This document shows positions 1 through 8,453 of a stretch of DNA of 52,862 nucleotides, piece after piece. Under the pieces are notes generated by a model. It made no database searches. It had not been told where the DNA came from and worked only from the letters and a program-made list of their open reading frames with translations. The stretch covers positions 1 to 52,862 of the forward strand of contig JACQYL010000118.1 in NCBI GenBank assembly GCA_016208165.1, written 5' to 3'. The DNA is from Deltaproteobacteria bacterium (lineage in GTDB: Bacteria; Desulfobacterota; Desulfarculia; JACQYL01). A program made the translations under genes and the position numbers. Within the stretch, counting starts at the first letter, position 1, and every line of letters starts with the position of its first letter.

Positions 1-582
1 AGATACGCGCGCACGGTTCCCTCAACCTGGATCAAAACACTACGCCGGCTGGTGTATCTCTTGACCAGCGTACCGGCGGTATACACTCGGCTGCATGGCA
101 TTGTGGGATGGCTGTCCGGCTGGAGAGCGCTCGAGGCCAAGCTGCTGGAAGAGGACGAAACGGTTCTCCATATGCCGCCGGATTATCTCACGGCCCTGTC
201 CGGGCTCGAAGCCCGAGTGGGTGTGGCGAACCTGGCTCGGCTCGACCGAGCGCCGCGAAACTATGTTGATTCGGCCGGGTATTACTTCAGGCATATTCCG
301 AAGCGGAGCGGTGTGAGGCTTCCTCCGGAAATGCCCGGCGCCACGTATTCGCACTTCGTCCTGAGGGTAAGGAACCGGGACGAATGGGTACTACATGGTC
401 TCCGAGCGGGAATCCAACTTGGAACCCTGTACGAATACAGCATGCCGGAGTTGCCCGATTATGGGAGTTCTTCCCCCGACGCCTTTCCGGAGGCCGGAAA
501 GCTCGCAAGACACACCCTGCATCTTCCGGTATGGGGAGGGGCGCGCCTGGCTTCCGAGGTCGTCGGGAGGCTGTTTCTGTAA
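1..582 (+). CDS. DegT/DnrJ/EryC1-type aminotransferase, C-terminal part (5' end outside window)
   Basis: The reading frame is open at base 1, so the gene begins upstream; the GTG at 52 is only an internal codon. The visible 193 codons look like the C-terminal domain of the PLP-dependent sugar aminotransferase family that acts on nucleotide-sugar ketones. The pattern YSHFVLRVRNRDEW, then LRAGIQLGTLYEY, then FPEAGKLARHTLHLPVW matches the small-domain end of that family, where a conserved LPL-type segment follows the 'sera' helix. The catalytic lysine and the PLP-binding core would lie upstream and cannot be checked. It is the only sugar-related gene visible. The family call is fairly likely; the substrate is unknown. 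Confidence 0.6.
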   Translation, partial: RYARTVPSTWIKTLRRLVYLLTSVPAVYTRLHGIVGWLSGWRALEAKLLEEDETVLHMPPDYLTALSGLEARVGVANLARLDRAPRNYVDSAGYYFRHIPKRSGVRLPPEMPGATYSHFVLRVRNRDEWVLHGLRAGIQLGTLYEYSMPELPDYGSSSPDAFPEAGKLARHTLHLPVWGGARLASEVVGRLFL

Positions 583-912
583 TCCGCGTGTGTGGCGGTC
601 AACCCGGAAATCTTCTGAACGGCGGATCATTATGATTTCTAAACCGCCCGTGCGGCGGTCAACCCACGTAGGGGCGGTTCGCGAACCGCCCCCCACCGCG
701 TGCGCGGCGGTCGGCTGGGAACGCCGAGCCCCGGCTCGGCCCATCTGTTTCTATGCCGCGTGTGCGGCCCTCTGTGTCGATGAGAGTGAGATCCCGGTAG
801 GGGCGAATCATCGTTCGCCCGCCGTTTCACCTCCACTGTGCGTCGGTGAAACGTAGGGGCGGGTTTAAAACCCGCCCGCGATCTTTCTAAATCGCCTGTG
901 CGGCGGTCAATT
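583..912. repeat. Array of REP-like palindromes and a CCGC-YGTGCGGCGGTCAAC repeat
   Basis: This gene-free stretch between convergent genes is made of short repeats. Palindromes following a GTAGGGGC-type start lie at 671-692 (perfect, 22 bases), 801-820 and 857-877. A different hairpin, GCCGAGCC/GGCTCGGC, is at 723-740. A second repeat related to CCGCCCGTGCGGCGGTCAAC recurs at about 584-603, 644-663, 696-714, 756-774 and 892-911. A GTTTCAC/GTGAAAC inverted pair is at 824-830 and 846-852. The arrangement resembles REP/BIME elements dispersed in many bacterial genomes. It may also terminate both flanking transcripts. No coding gene is supported here; bases 913-1066 hold nothing recognisable. Confidence 0.8.
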
Positions 913-1066
913 CACCGGACAAGGAACCTATTTTTCGAGTTGGTTCCGTGGCTCCGGCCATTTCCATGTGTTTACCCGCCGCGAATCGAAGCTGTTGTTT
1001 CGTAAAGACTGAGGAATTTCAAAGTCTTCGAAGAAGCGGATGTGGTTGATCGGGTCGGGTTCCTCG

Positions 1067-1681
1067 TCATCGGGAAGTCGGCTCACGATGAGACCCCGAA
1101 AGGTGATTTTCGAGTTCCTCCGAGGATATGACATGGGCGAAGCCATACGCCAGGTTGATCAAGCTGGCTGTGTGCAGTTCCTCATCGGCCGCGGCCGTGG
1201 CGTCGGCAACGAAGAATATGCGGTAATCGAGCATGAAACCGTCCCTGGCCGTGGTCTCGCAGCAACAGTTGGTCAGGACCCCGGTAATGACGAGGTCTTC
1301 GATGCCTAAAGCGCGCAACCGCCCGTCCAAATCGGTTCCGTGAAAGGCGCTGTAGCGGTTCTTTTCTATGATGGTTTCGTCGGGTCGGGGCTGTATGTCG
1401 TCCAGAAAACGCCACGGATCGGAACCATACTCGAGCAGATGCCCCCACCAGCGCTCGATCATGCCGCCGTCCCGTTCCGGATGTTGGTGTCCGTGACGGG
1501 AAAAAATTACGGGGATTTCACGCTTACGACAAGTGTCGACGATACGGCGTACGGCGCGTACAATATCCCCCGCGGCCCACGCGAAGTTCTTTTGCATATC
1601 GATCACCAGCAGGGCGGTCTTCTTCGCATCCGGCAGCGCCCTGCGAATGTTGTATTTCCGTATCTTGTCCATGGCGTCCAT
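1067..1681 (-). CDS. Isochorismatase-like cysteine hydrolase
   Basis: A 204-residue protein of the isochorismatase/nicotinamidase-like alpha/beta hydrolase family, probably cytosolic. The family triad is visible: Asp28 in ALLVIDMQ, Lys107 in IIEKNRYSAF and Cys140 in TNCCCETTARDGF; three cysteines are adjacent there, the middle one matching the usual nucleophile position. The length is typical. Start chosen at 1681 because AAGGAGG lies just upstream. The family hydrolyses amides or enol ethers such as nicotinamide, N-carbamoyl compounds or isochorismate; nothing here fixes the substrate. It stands alone, with no NAD or siderophore genes nearby. Family call strong, function unknown. Confidence 0.88.
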   Translation of the reverse strand: MDAMDKIRKYNIRRALPDAKKTALLVIDMQKNFAWAAGDIVRAVRRIVDTCRKREIPVIFSRHGHQHPERDGGMIERWWGHLLEYGSDPWRFLDDIQPRPDETIIEKNRYSAFHGTDLDGRLRALGIEDLVITGVLTNCCCETTARDGFMLDYRIFFVADATAAADEELHTASLINLAYGFAHVISSEELENHLSGSHREPTSR

Positions 1682-1931
1682 GCGGGCTCCTCCTTGATTC
1701 CCGAGTCGGTTCGATAGCCGCCCCTCCCGTCTTCAAGTGCTTCGGCGTCAACGGCTTCATAGTAGCCTAAACCATCCACGAATGAAAACCGCTTGTACGT
1801 CTCAGGCTCGATGCATGCGTACGCGCCGCGCCCCCAACTCCTTTCTCAGAGAAAACGCAGGGGCCTGCAGGGCCGCCTCGGCCGCCATAACCTGTTTTGG
1901 AGGGGCGTGCGTGAGTGTGGGGAGTTCGTAC

Positions 1932-2480
1932 ATGAAAAGCGGCAAGGCTGAAATGGGTTTCCAAGGCCGGCCGTCCTATGATATGAATAAATGGAAATCT
2001 GCCGATTTGGAGTTACAGGTGGAAACAGGTCACGGGGAAACGATCTGCGAGGAGATTGACGGGCGGCGGGTCCTGAAAGATCGTCGGAGGAAGCCCACCA
2101 ATCCCTTCGGGCCCTGGGCGTTTAAAGGACGGCGTAGAACGGTGCGGCGTCTGGAAGATCGCCGTCGCACACCTTGTGTGGATCAGTATGACCTGCGTCT
2201 GTTCCTGGTGTCCATTCTTATCGTGCTTTTATGTACAGCCGACGGACTGTACACAATTCTCCATGTTTCCAATGGCGCGGTGGAGGTGAATCCATTCATG
2301 GATTCGCTCCTTCGGATGGGTCCCGAATACTTTTTCTACATGAAATACATGCTGACCGCTCTGTGCGTCTTCCTGTTGGTGTTATACAGATACCACCCGG
2401 TTGCACGCATCATGATGATGGGCGTCGTTACGCTGTACGGTTTGCTCCTTTCCTATCATATCCTGTTGCTGGTCTGTTAA
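1932..2480 (+). CDS. Small membrane protein, DUF5658-like
   Basis: A 182-residue protein. The frame is open from 1737, but the upstream part is low-quality sequence, and ATG 1932 has GGGGAG about 8 bases before it, so I start there. The N-terminal half is hydrophilic and very basic (RRVLKDRRRKP, KGRRRTVRRLEDRRR) and probably cytoplasmic. The C-terminal half has three hydrophobic segments: LFLVSILIVLLCTADGLYTIL, then a MKYMLTALCVFLLVLY segment, then IMMMGVVTLYGLLLSYHILLL. The short ADG and EVNPFMDSLL motifs between them resemble the DUF5658 family. Function is unknown and neighbours give no hint. Confidence 0.65.
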   Translation: MKSGKAEMGFQGRPSYDMNKWKSADLELQVETGHGETICEEIDGRRVLKDRRRKPTNPFGPWAFKGRRRTVRRLEDRRRTPCVDQYDLRLFLVSILIVLLCTADGLYTILHVSNGAVEVNPFMDSLLRMGPEYFFYMKYMLTALCVFLLVLYRYHPVARIMMMGVVTLYGLLLSYHILLLVC

Positions 2481-2557
2481 CCGACGTCGGCGGATTCCAG
2501 AAGATCTCTCCTCATACGCCGTGAATGGATACGAAAAGTGATCGTTTGTCGTACGGT

Positions 2558-3523
2558 TCAGGAACGCCTGGAAGGCTCCGGAGGATAGGGCGGGGCTTCC
2601 TTTCCGTCGGGTTTGTGAGGATCCACATGCACGATCACGGCCTCGATCTGTTTGATTTCTCGAAGCAGACATTCCTCGACGCTTTTAGCTATGGAATGTC
2701 CTCCGGCGACGGTGATCTTCGGATCCACTTCAATGTGGATCTCCATCTGGATTTTTCCGGCCGAGGTCCTCGCTTTGATATCGTGCACGTCTTTGACGCC
2801 CTGACTTTCCCGCGCGCAGCTTCGGATCACCGAAATAATCTCATCGTTGGGAGCCGTGTCCGTAATTTCTTTGGCGGCGTCCCAGCAGATGGAAGCACCC
2901 ACGTAAGCGATCATGATGGCGACCACCGCGGCGGCGACGGGGTCCAGAAAGGCCAGGGATTTGTGCAAATGGCCTGCCCCCGCGCCGATCACGACGGCTA
3001 TGGAAGATAAGGCGTCCGACCGATGGTGCCATGCGTTACCGTGGATTACCGGACTTTGGATGCGTTTCCCAATGACGATGGTATAACGGTAAAGCCATTC
3101 CTTGGTCACAATGGAAAGGAACGCCACCCCGGCCGCATATATGCTGGGAACGGTTCTAACGCCGGAAATCCCACTTATAATGGCGGCTACAAGAATGTAG
3201 AGACCGGTTCCCGTCAGCACGACCCCTATGATCAGAGAAAAAAACGTCTCTATGCGGCCGTGACCAAAGGGGTGGCCGGTATCGGTAGGGCTTCTTCCCC
3301 ACTTGAGCCCTACGATCGTGACGATGTCGGTCAACAGATCTGAAATCGTGTGGACACCGTCGGCTATCAGAGCTTGGCTTTGGGCAAGAACCCCTACCGA
3401 TACTTTGATGACGGCCAATATCAGGTTGACGAACAGCCCAACGAACGTGACTCTCAGGCCACTTTTAAGCTCCGTTTTGCCTCGATTTTCGGGAGCAGGG
3501 TATTGGGCGGTAAATCCGGGCAT
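2558..3523 (-). CDS. Cation diffusion facilitator (CDF) transporter
   Basis: A 321-residue inner-membrane metal:proton antiporter of the CDF family, the usual length. It has the family's two metal-site motifs, HTISDLLTD in TM2 and HRSDALSS in TM5, about 90 residues apart, and a soluble C-terminal domain with DIKARTSAGKIQMEIHIEV and the VIVHVDPH ending typical of CDF cytoplasmic domains. The H-x(3)-D / H-x(2)-D pattern favours Zn, Fe or Cd, but the metal cannot be told from sequence. It lies 32 bases downstream of the kinase-like gene on the same strand and probably shares its transcript. The Shine-Dalgarno is poor (AAGGAT about 17 bases off), consistent with coupling. Confidence 0.93.
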   Translation of the reverse strand: MPGFTAQYPAPENRGKTELKSGLRVTFVGLFVNLILAVIKVSVGVLAQSQALIADGVHTISDLLTDIVTIVGLKWGRSPTDTGHPFGHGRIETFFSLIIGVVLTGTGLYILVAAIISGISGVRTVPSIYAAGVAFLSIVTKEWLYRYTIVIGKRIQSPVIHGNAWHHRSDALSSIAVVIGAGAGHLHKSLAFLDPVAAAVVAIMIAYVGASICWDAAKEITDTAPNDEIISVIRSCARESQGVKDVHDIKARTSAGKIQMEIHIEVDPKITVAGGHSIAKSVEECLLREIKQIEAVIVHVDPHKPDGKEAPPYPPEPSRRS

Positions 3524-3555
3524 GGAAGATGGGAAGATCCTTTTGTGAGTTTCGG

Positions 3556-4167
3556 TTACACGTTCAGAAGTTTGACGATCAGTTCTTCGGTCTTGCTCAT
3601 TCCCAGGCGACCGGTGTTGATCACCAGGTCGTACAGCAGGGGTGCATCGTGGTTTTCTGTCGAAAAGCAGTTCAGAAAAAGGGTTCTCTGCCGATCTTCC
3701 CGGGCTATGGCCTGTGCTGCCACTCTTTCCGTAACCCTATATTTCTCTATCAGGAACTGCTCTCTGTGTTTTCTGTCGGCAACGAGCAGAACGTGCAGCG
3801 TATTCGGCTGGTTCTGCAAGATATACTGACCGCCTCTTCCAAGAATGATCACATCACCTTGTTTGTGCAGTTCCAGAATGACTTCCCTGACAACGCCCAC
3901 GTAGCGGTCCGCGTCGATGTAGCCGCGTTCTTCCGAAAGCACCCGGTCGATAAACTTCTTGCTGATGAGGCTGTCCAGGAATTTCATCAGTTTTGAACCG
4001 CCGGATTTCTCAAAAGACAATACCCCTTCCGGAGAGACTTTCGCCTTGGAAGCCACCTGTTCCAGCATGTCTTCGTCCACAAGGCGATATCCGATTCTTT
4101 TTGCCAGTCTTTCTCCCAGGTCCCTTCCACCGGCTCCAAATTGTCGACTAATGGTAATTACAGCCAT
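3556..4167 (-). CDS. Cytidylate kinase-like family protein
   Basis: A 203-residue P-loop protein of the cytidylate-kinase-like family. It opens MAVITISRQFGAGGRDLGERLAK, where GAGGRDLG is the modified P-loop of this family (GxxxR instead of GKS/T), and has a central HVLLVADRKHR and a KYRVTERVAAQAI lid-like helix. Members are widespread in Desulfobacterota and clostridia and are often annotated as kinases, but the loss of the P-loop lysine makes true CMP kinase activity doubtful. Start is supported by AAGGAG 7 bases upstream. It is likely first gene of a pair with the CDF transporter. The functional link is unknown. Confidence 0.85.
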   Translation of the reverse strand: MAVITISRQFGAGGRDLGERLAKRIGYRLVDEDMLEQVASKAKVSPEGVLSFEKSGGSKLMKFLDSLISKKFIDRVLSEERGYIDADRYVGVVREVILELHKQGDVIILGRGGQYILQNQPNTLHVLLVADRKHREQFLIEKYRVTERVAAQAIAREDRQRTLFLNCFSTENHDAPLLYDLVINTGRLGMSKTEELIVKLLNV

Positions 4168-4598
4168 CTTGTTCTCCTTACAAAGACAGAATTAGCTCAA
4201 CACAGTTCCATCCCTATATGTGGTCGATAATGTTTCTGAATCATTTTGGCGTTAGTTTATCAAAAAATCCGCTGTCTGGGTAAAGTTTTTGGTGGCGGAA
4301 ATTCCGAAACGTCGGATTTGGACGATGTGGAGAAGAACAACGCGCATCGCGGGCGCGCCTCGGCGCCGGCTGTTCCGGGCCGGAGCCCGATAGTGAAAAA
4401 AAGGCAGAAAAAACTCGATATTTGTCTTTATACCAGGTTGTTCCTATGATGGATGAGAATACAGTGGCTCTGCCTGGAATTTCGGGTAACAGCGGCACTA
4501 TCAGCCGTTGATTCACACGACGTAAATCTGTATGATCGGTCAACATTGGTAGAGTGTCGAAAGATCAGGCAGAGATTGTTACTGGCAGAGGTTGGCGT
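4168..4598. other. Intergenic region between divergent genes
   Basis: About 430 bases separate the kinase-like gene from the secreted protein. The left part (to about 4260) is AT-rich and should hold the leftward promoter, though I could not assign clean -35/-10 boxes. At 4345-4395 there is a GC-rich inverted stretch (GGGCGCGCC, GGCGCCGGC and CGGGC/GCCCG). No coding frame in it is convincing. Confidence 0.4.
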
Positions 4599-5309
4599 AT
4601 GAAGAAGCTGGCAGTCCTGACGATCGTTTTGTTTGCGGTTCTGAGCGCGCCTGCATCCCACGCAGCATTTCCACCCGTTCCCGAGGATGCGGCAATCTAT
4701 CCCGTTGAGCATTTCACCCAGGTGGCGCTCATGTATTCCTGGGCCGAAGGCGGCGAATTGTACGTCCACTTCAGACTGCTTTCAGAGCGGTTTTTTGTGT
4801 GCGACGTTGGTTTTTCGATTCTACAAAACGGCAGCGAGCTGGGGAACCTCTCGCTTCTTGATGAAGACCAAGCTCCATTCTGCGGCTATTTCGATACCGA
4901 TCGGACGTTCATGATCGAAGATCCTTTCTCACGCCTCAAAGCGACGGAGCCTTTTACTCTGGAGCTTAGCGCCAACCGGATTTATACCCTCGATATAATG
5001 CCCATGAGCCCGCAGGCCGATATGCCTGAAAACGGAATATGGCGGGAGGCGAATGGTAAGATCAGCTTCTACCTGCAGAAATACGAAAATAAGTCAGCGG
5101 CTGTCGTGGCGACGACCGACGGCTGTGATAACATCATATTCATCGATCCCGACTATACGGACGGACTCACCGTTTCGAACGATCTGGGAAAGAATGGCTA
5201 CAGTTTCAACTTGATTCTGGTGACGCGCACCAGCGGGATCGCCGTGGCAAGGATGCCCAAAGGCACGATTATCGAGAATGTGTCCGTGGCATTCTTGGAG
5301 GCAAACTGA
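4599..5309 (+). CDS. Secreted protein of unknown function
   Basis: A 236-residue protein that I do not recognise. I start at ATG 4599, because MKKLAVLTIVLFAVLSAPASHA is then a standard Sec signal peptide with a cleavage site after SHA; the upstream in-frame start at 4554 would put 15 hydrophilic residues before it. The mature protein is acidic with several cysteines (CDVGF, FCGYF, DGCDN), suggesting a periplasmic or exported disulfide-containing domain, and is predicted by eye to be mainly beta. It is a single-gene unit: its own region upstream, a strong terminator downstream. Confidence 0.7.
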   Translation: MKKLAVLTIVLFAVLSAPASHAAFPPVPEDAAIYPVEHFTQVALMYSWAEGGELYVHFRLLSERFFVCDVGFSILQNGSELGNLSLLDEDQAPFCGYFDTDRTFMIEDPFSRLKATEPFTLELSANRIYTLDIMPMSPQADMPENGIWREANGKISFYLQKYENKSAAVVATTDGCDNIIFIDPDYTDGLTVSNDLGKNGYSFNLILVTRTSGIAVARMPKGTIIENVSVAFLEAN

Positions 5310-5339
5310 GTAACGCCTATCTGTGGACGACCATGACGG

Positions 5340-5366
5340 CCCGAACCTCGAGGTTCGGGTTTTTTG
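5340..5366 (+). terminator. Rho-independent terminator
   Basis: A perfect inverted repeat CCCGAACC-TCGA-GGTTCGGG at 5340-5359 is followed at once by six T residues. It lies 30 bases after the stop of the secreted-protein gene and is the most canonical terminator in the window. Confidence 0.93.
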
Positions 5367-5437
5367 TTCCTTGCGCTAAGTATTCAACTCCCGCCCCAAA
5401 ATGCGCACGGGGATAGGTCGGTTGGAAATCCGCTCGA

Positions 5438-6673
5438 TCAAACGAGTTCTAAGGGATGGACAACTCGAATGTGACGGTTGGCAGGGAAGTTGGACAGGGC
5501 CATACGGCACGAAGGGCAGGGTGTAGCCACCAGGTCCGCTTCCGTTTCCAGAATCGAGGCGATCTTCTTCGCCGTGATGGATTGTGATATTTGAGGTTCG
5601 TCAAACTGGAAGGAACCTCCCCCTCCGCAGCATGCATCCGCCTTCCTCATCTCCCGGAACTCAAGGCCTTCTATGGACTGAATCAATTTCCTCGGTTGTT
5701 CCTGTATTCCCTGCCCCTTGGCCAGATGGCAAGGGTCATGATAGGTTACCACCAGACGGTGCGAGGCTTTTGTCGAGGAAGAAGGCGCCAGGATAGGGTG
5801 GTCGGATAGGAACTCGTGAATATCACGTGTTTTCCCGGAGAGAATTCGGGCCTCCTCGACAGGCAATCCCAGGTGATCAAGCAGGTAGGGAATCTCCTTC
5901 TTGAAGGCGGAACCGCACGTGGGACAGTCGACGATAACGGCATCCACGTCCAGACGACTGAACAGCCGCACGTTCCGCCGAATGTTATGCAAAGCCTGAT
6001 CGTAGGCCCCCGCCGTGATCATAGGCATGCCGCAACACATTTGTTCGCGCGGAATCACTAGTTCCATTCCGGCGCCGGTAAGAGCCCTTGTCGTGGCCTC
6101 TCCTACTTCACCGAAAAAGAAGTGCGTGGCGCATCCATAGAAGTAAGCCACCCGGCCGCGGCGTTTCCCGATAGCCGGCGTAACAACGGGGCTGTGTTCG
6201 CCAAAAAACGTTCGGCTGAACGCCGGTAGCGAAACCGAGCGGCCTTCCGATTTCCAGGAAGGCATACCGCCGGCCATTTCAGAGCCGAACCTCGCGAATC
6301 GGGCCACTCCGCGCATAAGAGACGGATGCTCCATGATCTTGAACAATAGGGCCTTACGCCAGTCCATTCCCCGATGGAGAAGGGACGCTCGTCTCAGGTC
6401 CGTGTAGAGGTGAGCGCCGTGCACGCCGGCCGGGCAGGCTTGCACACATCGGCCGCAAAGAAGACACATCGAAACCATTTCCGCTGCCCGGTGCGATAAT
6501 TCGAACTCCTTCGATTGAATTCTGGCTGCCAGTTCTATCTTTCCGCGAGGAGAAAAAGGTTCGGTTCGAAGCTCGTCATAGACCGGGCACACGCCAAGGC
6601 ACGTGCCGCAGCGGTTGCACAGGTCAAGAGGGTTCCTCGAGATTGTCGATATGGACTTAGGGTTTACCGGCAT
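5438..6673 (-). CDS. glcF: (Fe-S)-binding oxidoreductase subunit, GlcF-like
   Basis: A 411-residue Fe-S protein like the glycolate oxidase iron-sulfur subunit. The frame is open to 6826, but ATG 6673 starts a normal family N-terminus and has AAGG upstream. Two [4Fe-4S] ferredoxin motifs are seen: C19-C22-C25-C29 (CNRCGTCLGVCP) and C70-C73-C76-C80 (CLLCGRCVQACP). Two CCG-type domains follow, with MCCGMPM and ACCGGGGSF. The family passes electrons from a flavin dehydrogenase of the GlcD type to a quinone or other carrier at the membrane. The likely flavin partner is at 26943, 20 kb away and on the other strand, so pairing is inferred. Lactate or glycolate are the usual substrates. Confidence 0.85.
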   Translation of the reverse strand: MPVNPKSISTISRNPLDLCNRCGTCLGVCPVYDELRTEPFSPRGKIELAARIQSKEFELSHRAAEMVSMCLLCGRCVQACPAGVHGAHLYTDLRRASLLHRGMDWRKALLFKIMEHPSLMRGVARFARFGSEMAGGMPSWKSEGRSVSLPAFSRTFFGEHSPVVTPAIGKRRGRVAYFYGCATHFFFGEVGEATTRALTGAGMELVIPREQMCCGMPMITAGAYDQALHNIRRNVRLFSRLDVDAVIVDCPTCGSAFKKEIPYLLDHLGLPVEEARILSGKTRDIHEFLSDHPILAPSSSTKASHRLVVTYHDPCHLAKGQGIQEQPRKLIQSIEGLEFREMRKADACCGGGGSFQFDEPQISQSITAKKIASILETEADLVATPCPSCRMALSNFPANRHIRVVHPLELV

Positions 6674-6857
6674 TACGGGGCCTTGCCGCCGTTCGTAGTT
6701 AACTCGACGATAACGAGTCGATGCATGTGCAATCGGGCTTTCCCTGACTCTAGTAACACCGATACAACCGGGATTCAAGTGCGGGCGCGGAGTGGGCCGG
6801 CAGAGCGCCGATCCTGTCGGGATCATCGAGGACTATGGAACGCGCGGTTAAAGTGGA

Positions 6858-6885
6858 CAGGGTCCGGTGAATATCCGGAACCCTG
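6858..6885 (-). other. Imperfect hairpin after the duplicated secreted-protein gene
   Basis: CAGGGTCCGG (6858-6867) and CCGGAACCCTG (6875-6885) form a stem with one bulged base. It lies 25 bases past the stop of the leftward gene at 6910. There is no T run after it on the minus strand, so it would be a weak intrinsic terminator or an mRNA 3'-end structure. Confidence 0.45.
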
Positions 6886-6909
6886 CCGCAAATCCGTTCA
6901 GATACCTGG

Positions 6910-7686
6910 TCAGAAAACCACTTCAATGGCCGGAGCCTGGAAATATTTGTAGATGTCTCCGGTCACTGGTATCTCACCCGGGGGTGTGAAAGCAAAGCTG
7001 CCTTCCTTGGCTGAAATCCCTATGGAAGAAGGCATTACGATCGCCTGGACGTCCGTGCTTACCGGAGCAAACGTTAGCCCGAGATGAGCTTCGGCTTTCA
7101 AAAGGTCGAATTCCGAGAAGCCGTCTTCCACGTCGGAGTCGAGAAAGGCGAAAAACGAAGCGCCACTATCGTCCGTCACGATGGCGATGGCGGACGTGGG
7201 AGTCACATTGTGGTAGGTCTGAAAATAGAGATTGAACAGGGGTGTGGCTCCCATGGGCGGCTGGTCCTTGTAAATGCCGTTCAAATCGGTAAATACCGTG
7301 TCCGGCGCTTCGGTCCACCGATAGATACTGAACGCGGCGATAACGCCTCCGGCGGTGAATACAGCCTCCGCCGTGGTGTCGCCTGAAAACGGCGACAAAG
7401 TGAGATGGGCGTCCGCGCCCCCGATTTCGTCTTCATCGAGACCGGCTGTGTACTCGGAGCCTAGAAAGGCGTAAAGCCGCTGTCCCGCATTGTGCGCACC
7501 TCCGGAATTGTCGAGAAGTACGGCTATGATGGCCTGAGACTCGTAGGTCTGCACGTAAAGCGCGTACTTGACATCCTCGGGATTACCGGAAGGAGCGACA
7601 TCCTTGTAAACGCCGTCAGGCACGGCCCAAGCCATGCCGGATAGCAGAAAGAAGAAGCATACGGTCAGTAGGACCTTGTTGTTCAT
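6910..7686 (-). CDS. Secreted protein with two tandem copies of one domain
   Basis: A 258-residue exported protein with signal peptide MNNKVLLTVCFFFLLSGMAWA. The mature part is an internal duplication: PDGVYKD...YALYVQTYESQAIIAVLLDNSG...YAFLGSEY at about residues 23-80 matches LNGIYKD...FNLYFQTYHNV...AIAIVTDDSG...FFAFLDSD at about 138-185, and each copy goes on to a similar EAHL-type segment (GGADAHLTL, KAEAHLGL). I know no named family for it. It has a strong ribosome site (AGGGAGGGA) and seems a monocistron. It lies beside the exosortase locus but carries no sorting tail, so it is probably simply secreted or periplasmic. Confidence 0.75.
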   Translation of the reverse strand: MNNKVLLTVCFFFLLSGMAWAVPDGVYKDVAPSGNPEDVKYALYVQTYESQAIIAVLLDNSGGAHNAGQRLYAFLGSEYTAGLDEDEIGGADAHLTLSPFSGDTTAEAVFTAGGVIAAFSIYRWTEAPDTVFTDLNGIYKDQPPMGATPLFNLYFQTYHNVTPTSAIAIVTDDSGASFFAFLDSDVEDGFSEFDLLKAEAHLGLTFAPVSTDVQAIVMPSSIGISAKEGSFAFTPPGEIPVTGDIYKYFQAPAIEVVF

Positions 7687-7790
7687 GGACTTCCCTCCCT
7701 TTAGACGAAGGCCCTCCGGGCGTTTCGCCTCTGAAGGCGTGTGATGTTTGGGGTTCGCTTCGGATTATGGAAGCAAGGTCGAGCGGGGCC

Positions 7791-8453
7791 CTATGCTCCG
7801 CAGCACAGTTTATATTTCTTGCCACTGCCGCAAGGACAGGGGTCGTTTCGCCCCACGGACTTGGATCGGCCGACCTTGGCCACGCCTTTAGCCAATCCTA
7901 GAATTTCCTTCTGGCAAAACAAGAACCAGATCAAAAAGGGAACGATAAACATACCCATGTGGGCGTAAAAGCGGTTGACCTCAAACAGAAGGGATCGTGT
8001 GGCATCGGAGTAGGGGATCAGCTTGGGATCGGGAGAGAGAGAGATGCCGGCGTAGGCGAGATCAACAAATGATTCCGCGCAGTGAACGCCGACCATGATC
8101 AGGAGAGCCCATAAGGATTTCTTGATTCTGCTCAAGAGCACAACGTCGGGAGTCGCTACGATCAGTGCGAGAGTGATGACCAGATTCATATAAACGAAAT
8201 AGGCGTCGTAACGAATGGCCTGAACTTTCTCGACGCCCTTAAACAGGAAGCCGGCAAAGGAGATTCCGGGGCGGGTAGATATTTGAAGGAGATTCTCATT
8301 CGTCATAAGCACCAGACTCTTGGCCGGAGCCAAAATGATCAAGGCGTACAAAGGAAAGAGAAAATGGTAGAGCGCAAAGCAAACCACTATGCCGAGGACG
8401 AACCTCGCCAGAAAGCGGACGACGGGTGTCTGATTACTTAGGCTGACGGACAT
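7791..8453 (-). CDS. Exosortase-associated membrane protein with C-terminal SEC-C zinc motif
   Basis: A 220-residue integral membrane protein with hydrophobic segments at about 14-40, 84-102, 112-130 and 165-181. Its last 20 residues are a SEC-C motif: [15 protein letters not shown] then LCC, with Zn ligands C206, C208, C217 and C218. SEC-C tails occur on SecA and many cytosolic proteins; having one on a membrane protein next to an exosortase is unusual. Its start overlaps the exosortase stop by 20 bases, so the two are translationally coupled and surely co-transcribed. A role as an exosortase partner, with the tail on the cytosolic face touching SecA or ribosomes, is inference. Confidence 0.75.
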   Translation of the reverse strand: MSVSLSNQTPVVRFLARFVLGIVVCFALYHFLFPLYALIILAPAKSLVLMTNENLLQISTRPGISFAGFLFKGVEKVQAIRYDAYFVYMNLVITLALIVATPDVVLLSRIKKSLWALLIMVGVHCAESFVDLAYAGISLSPDPKLIPYSDATRSLLFEVNRFYAHMGMFIVPFLIWFLFCQKEILGLAKGVAKVGRSKSVGRNDPCPCGSGKKYKLCCGA

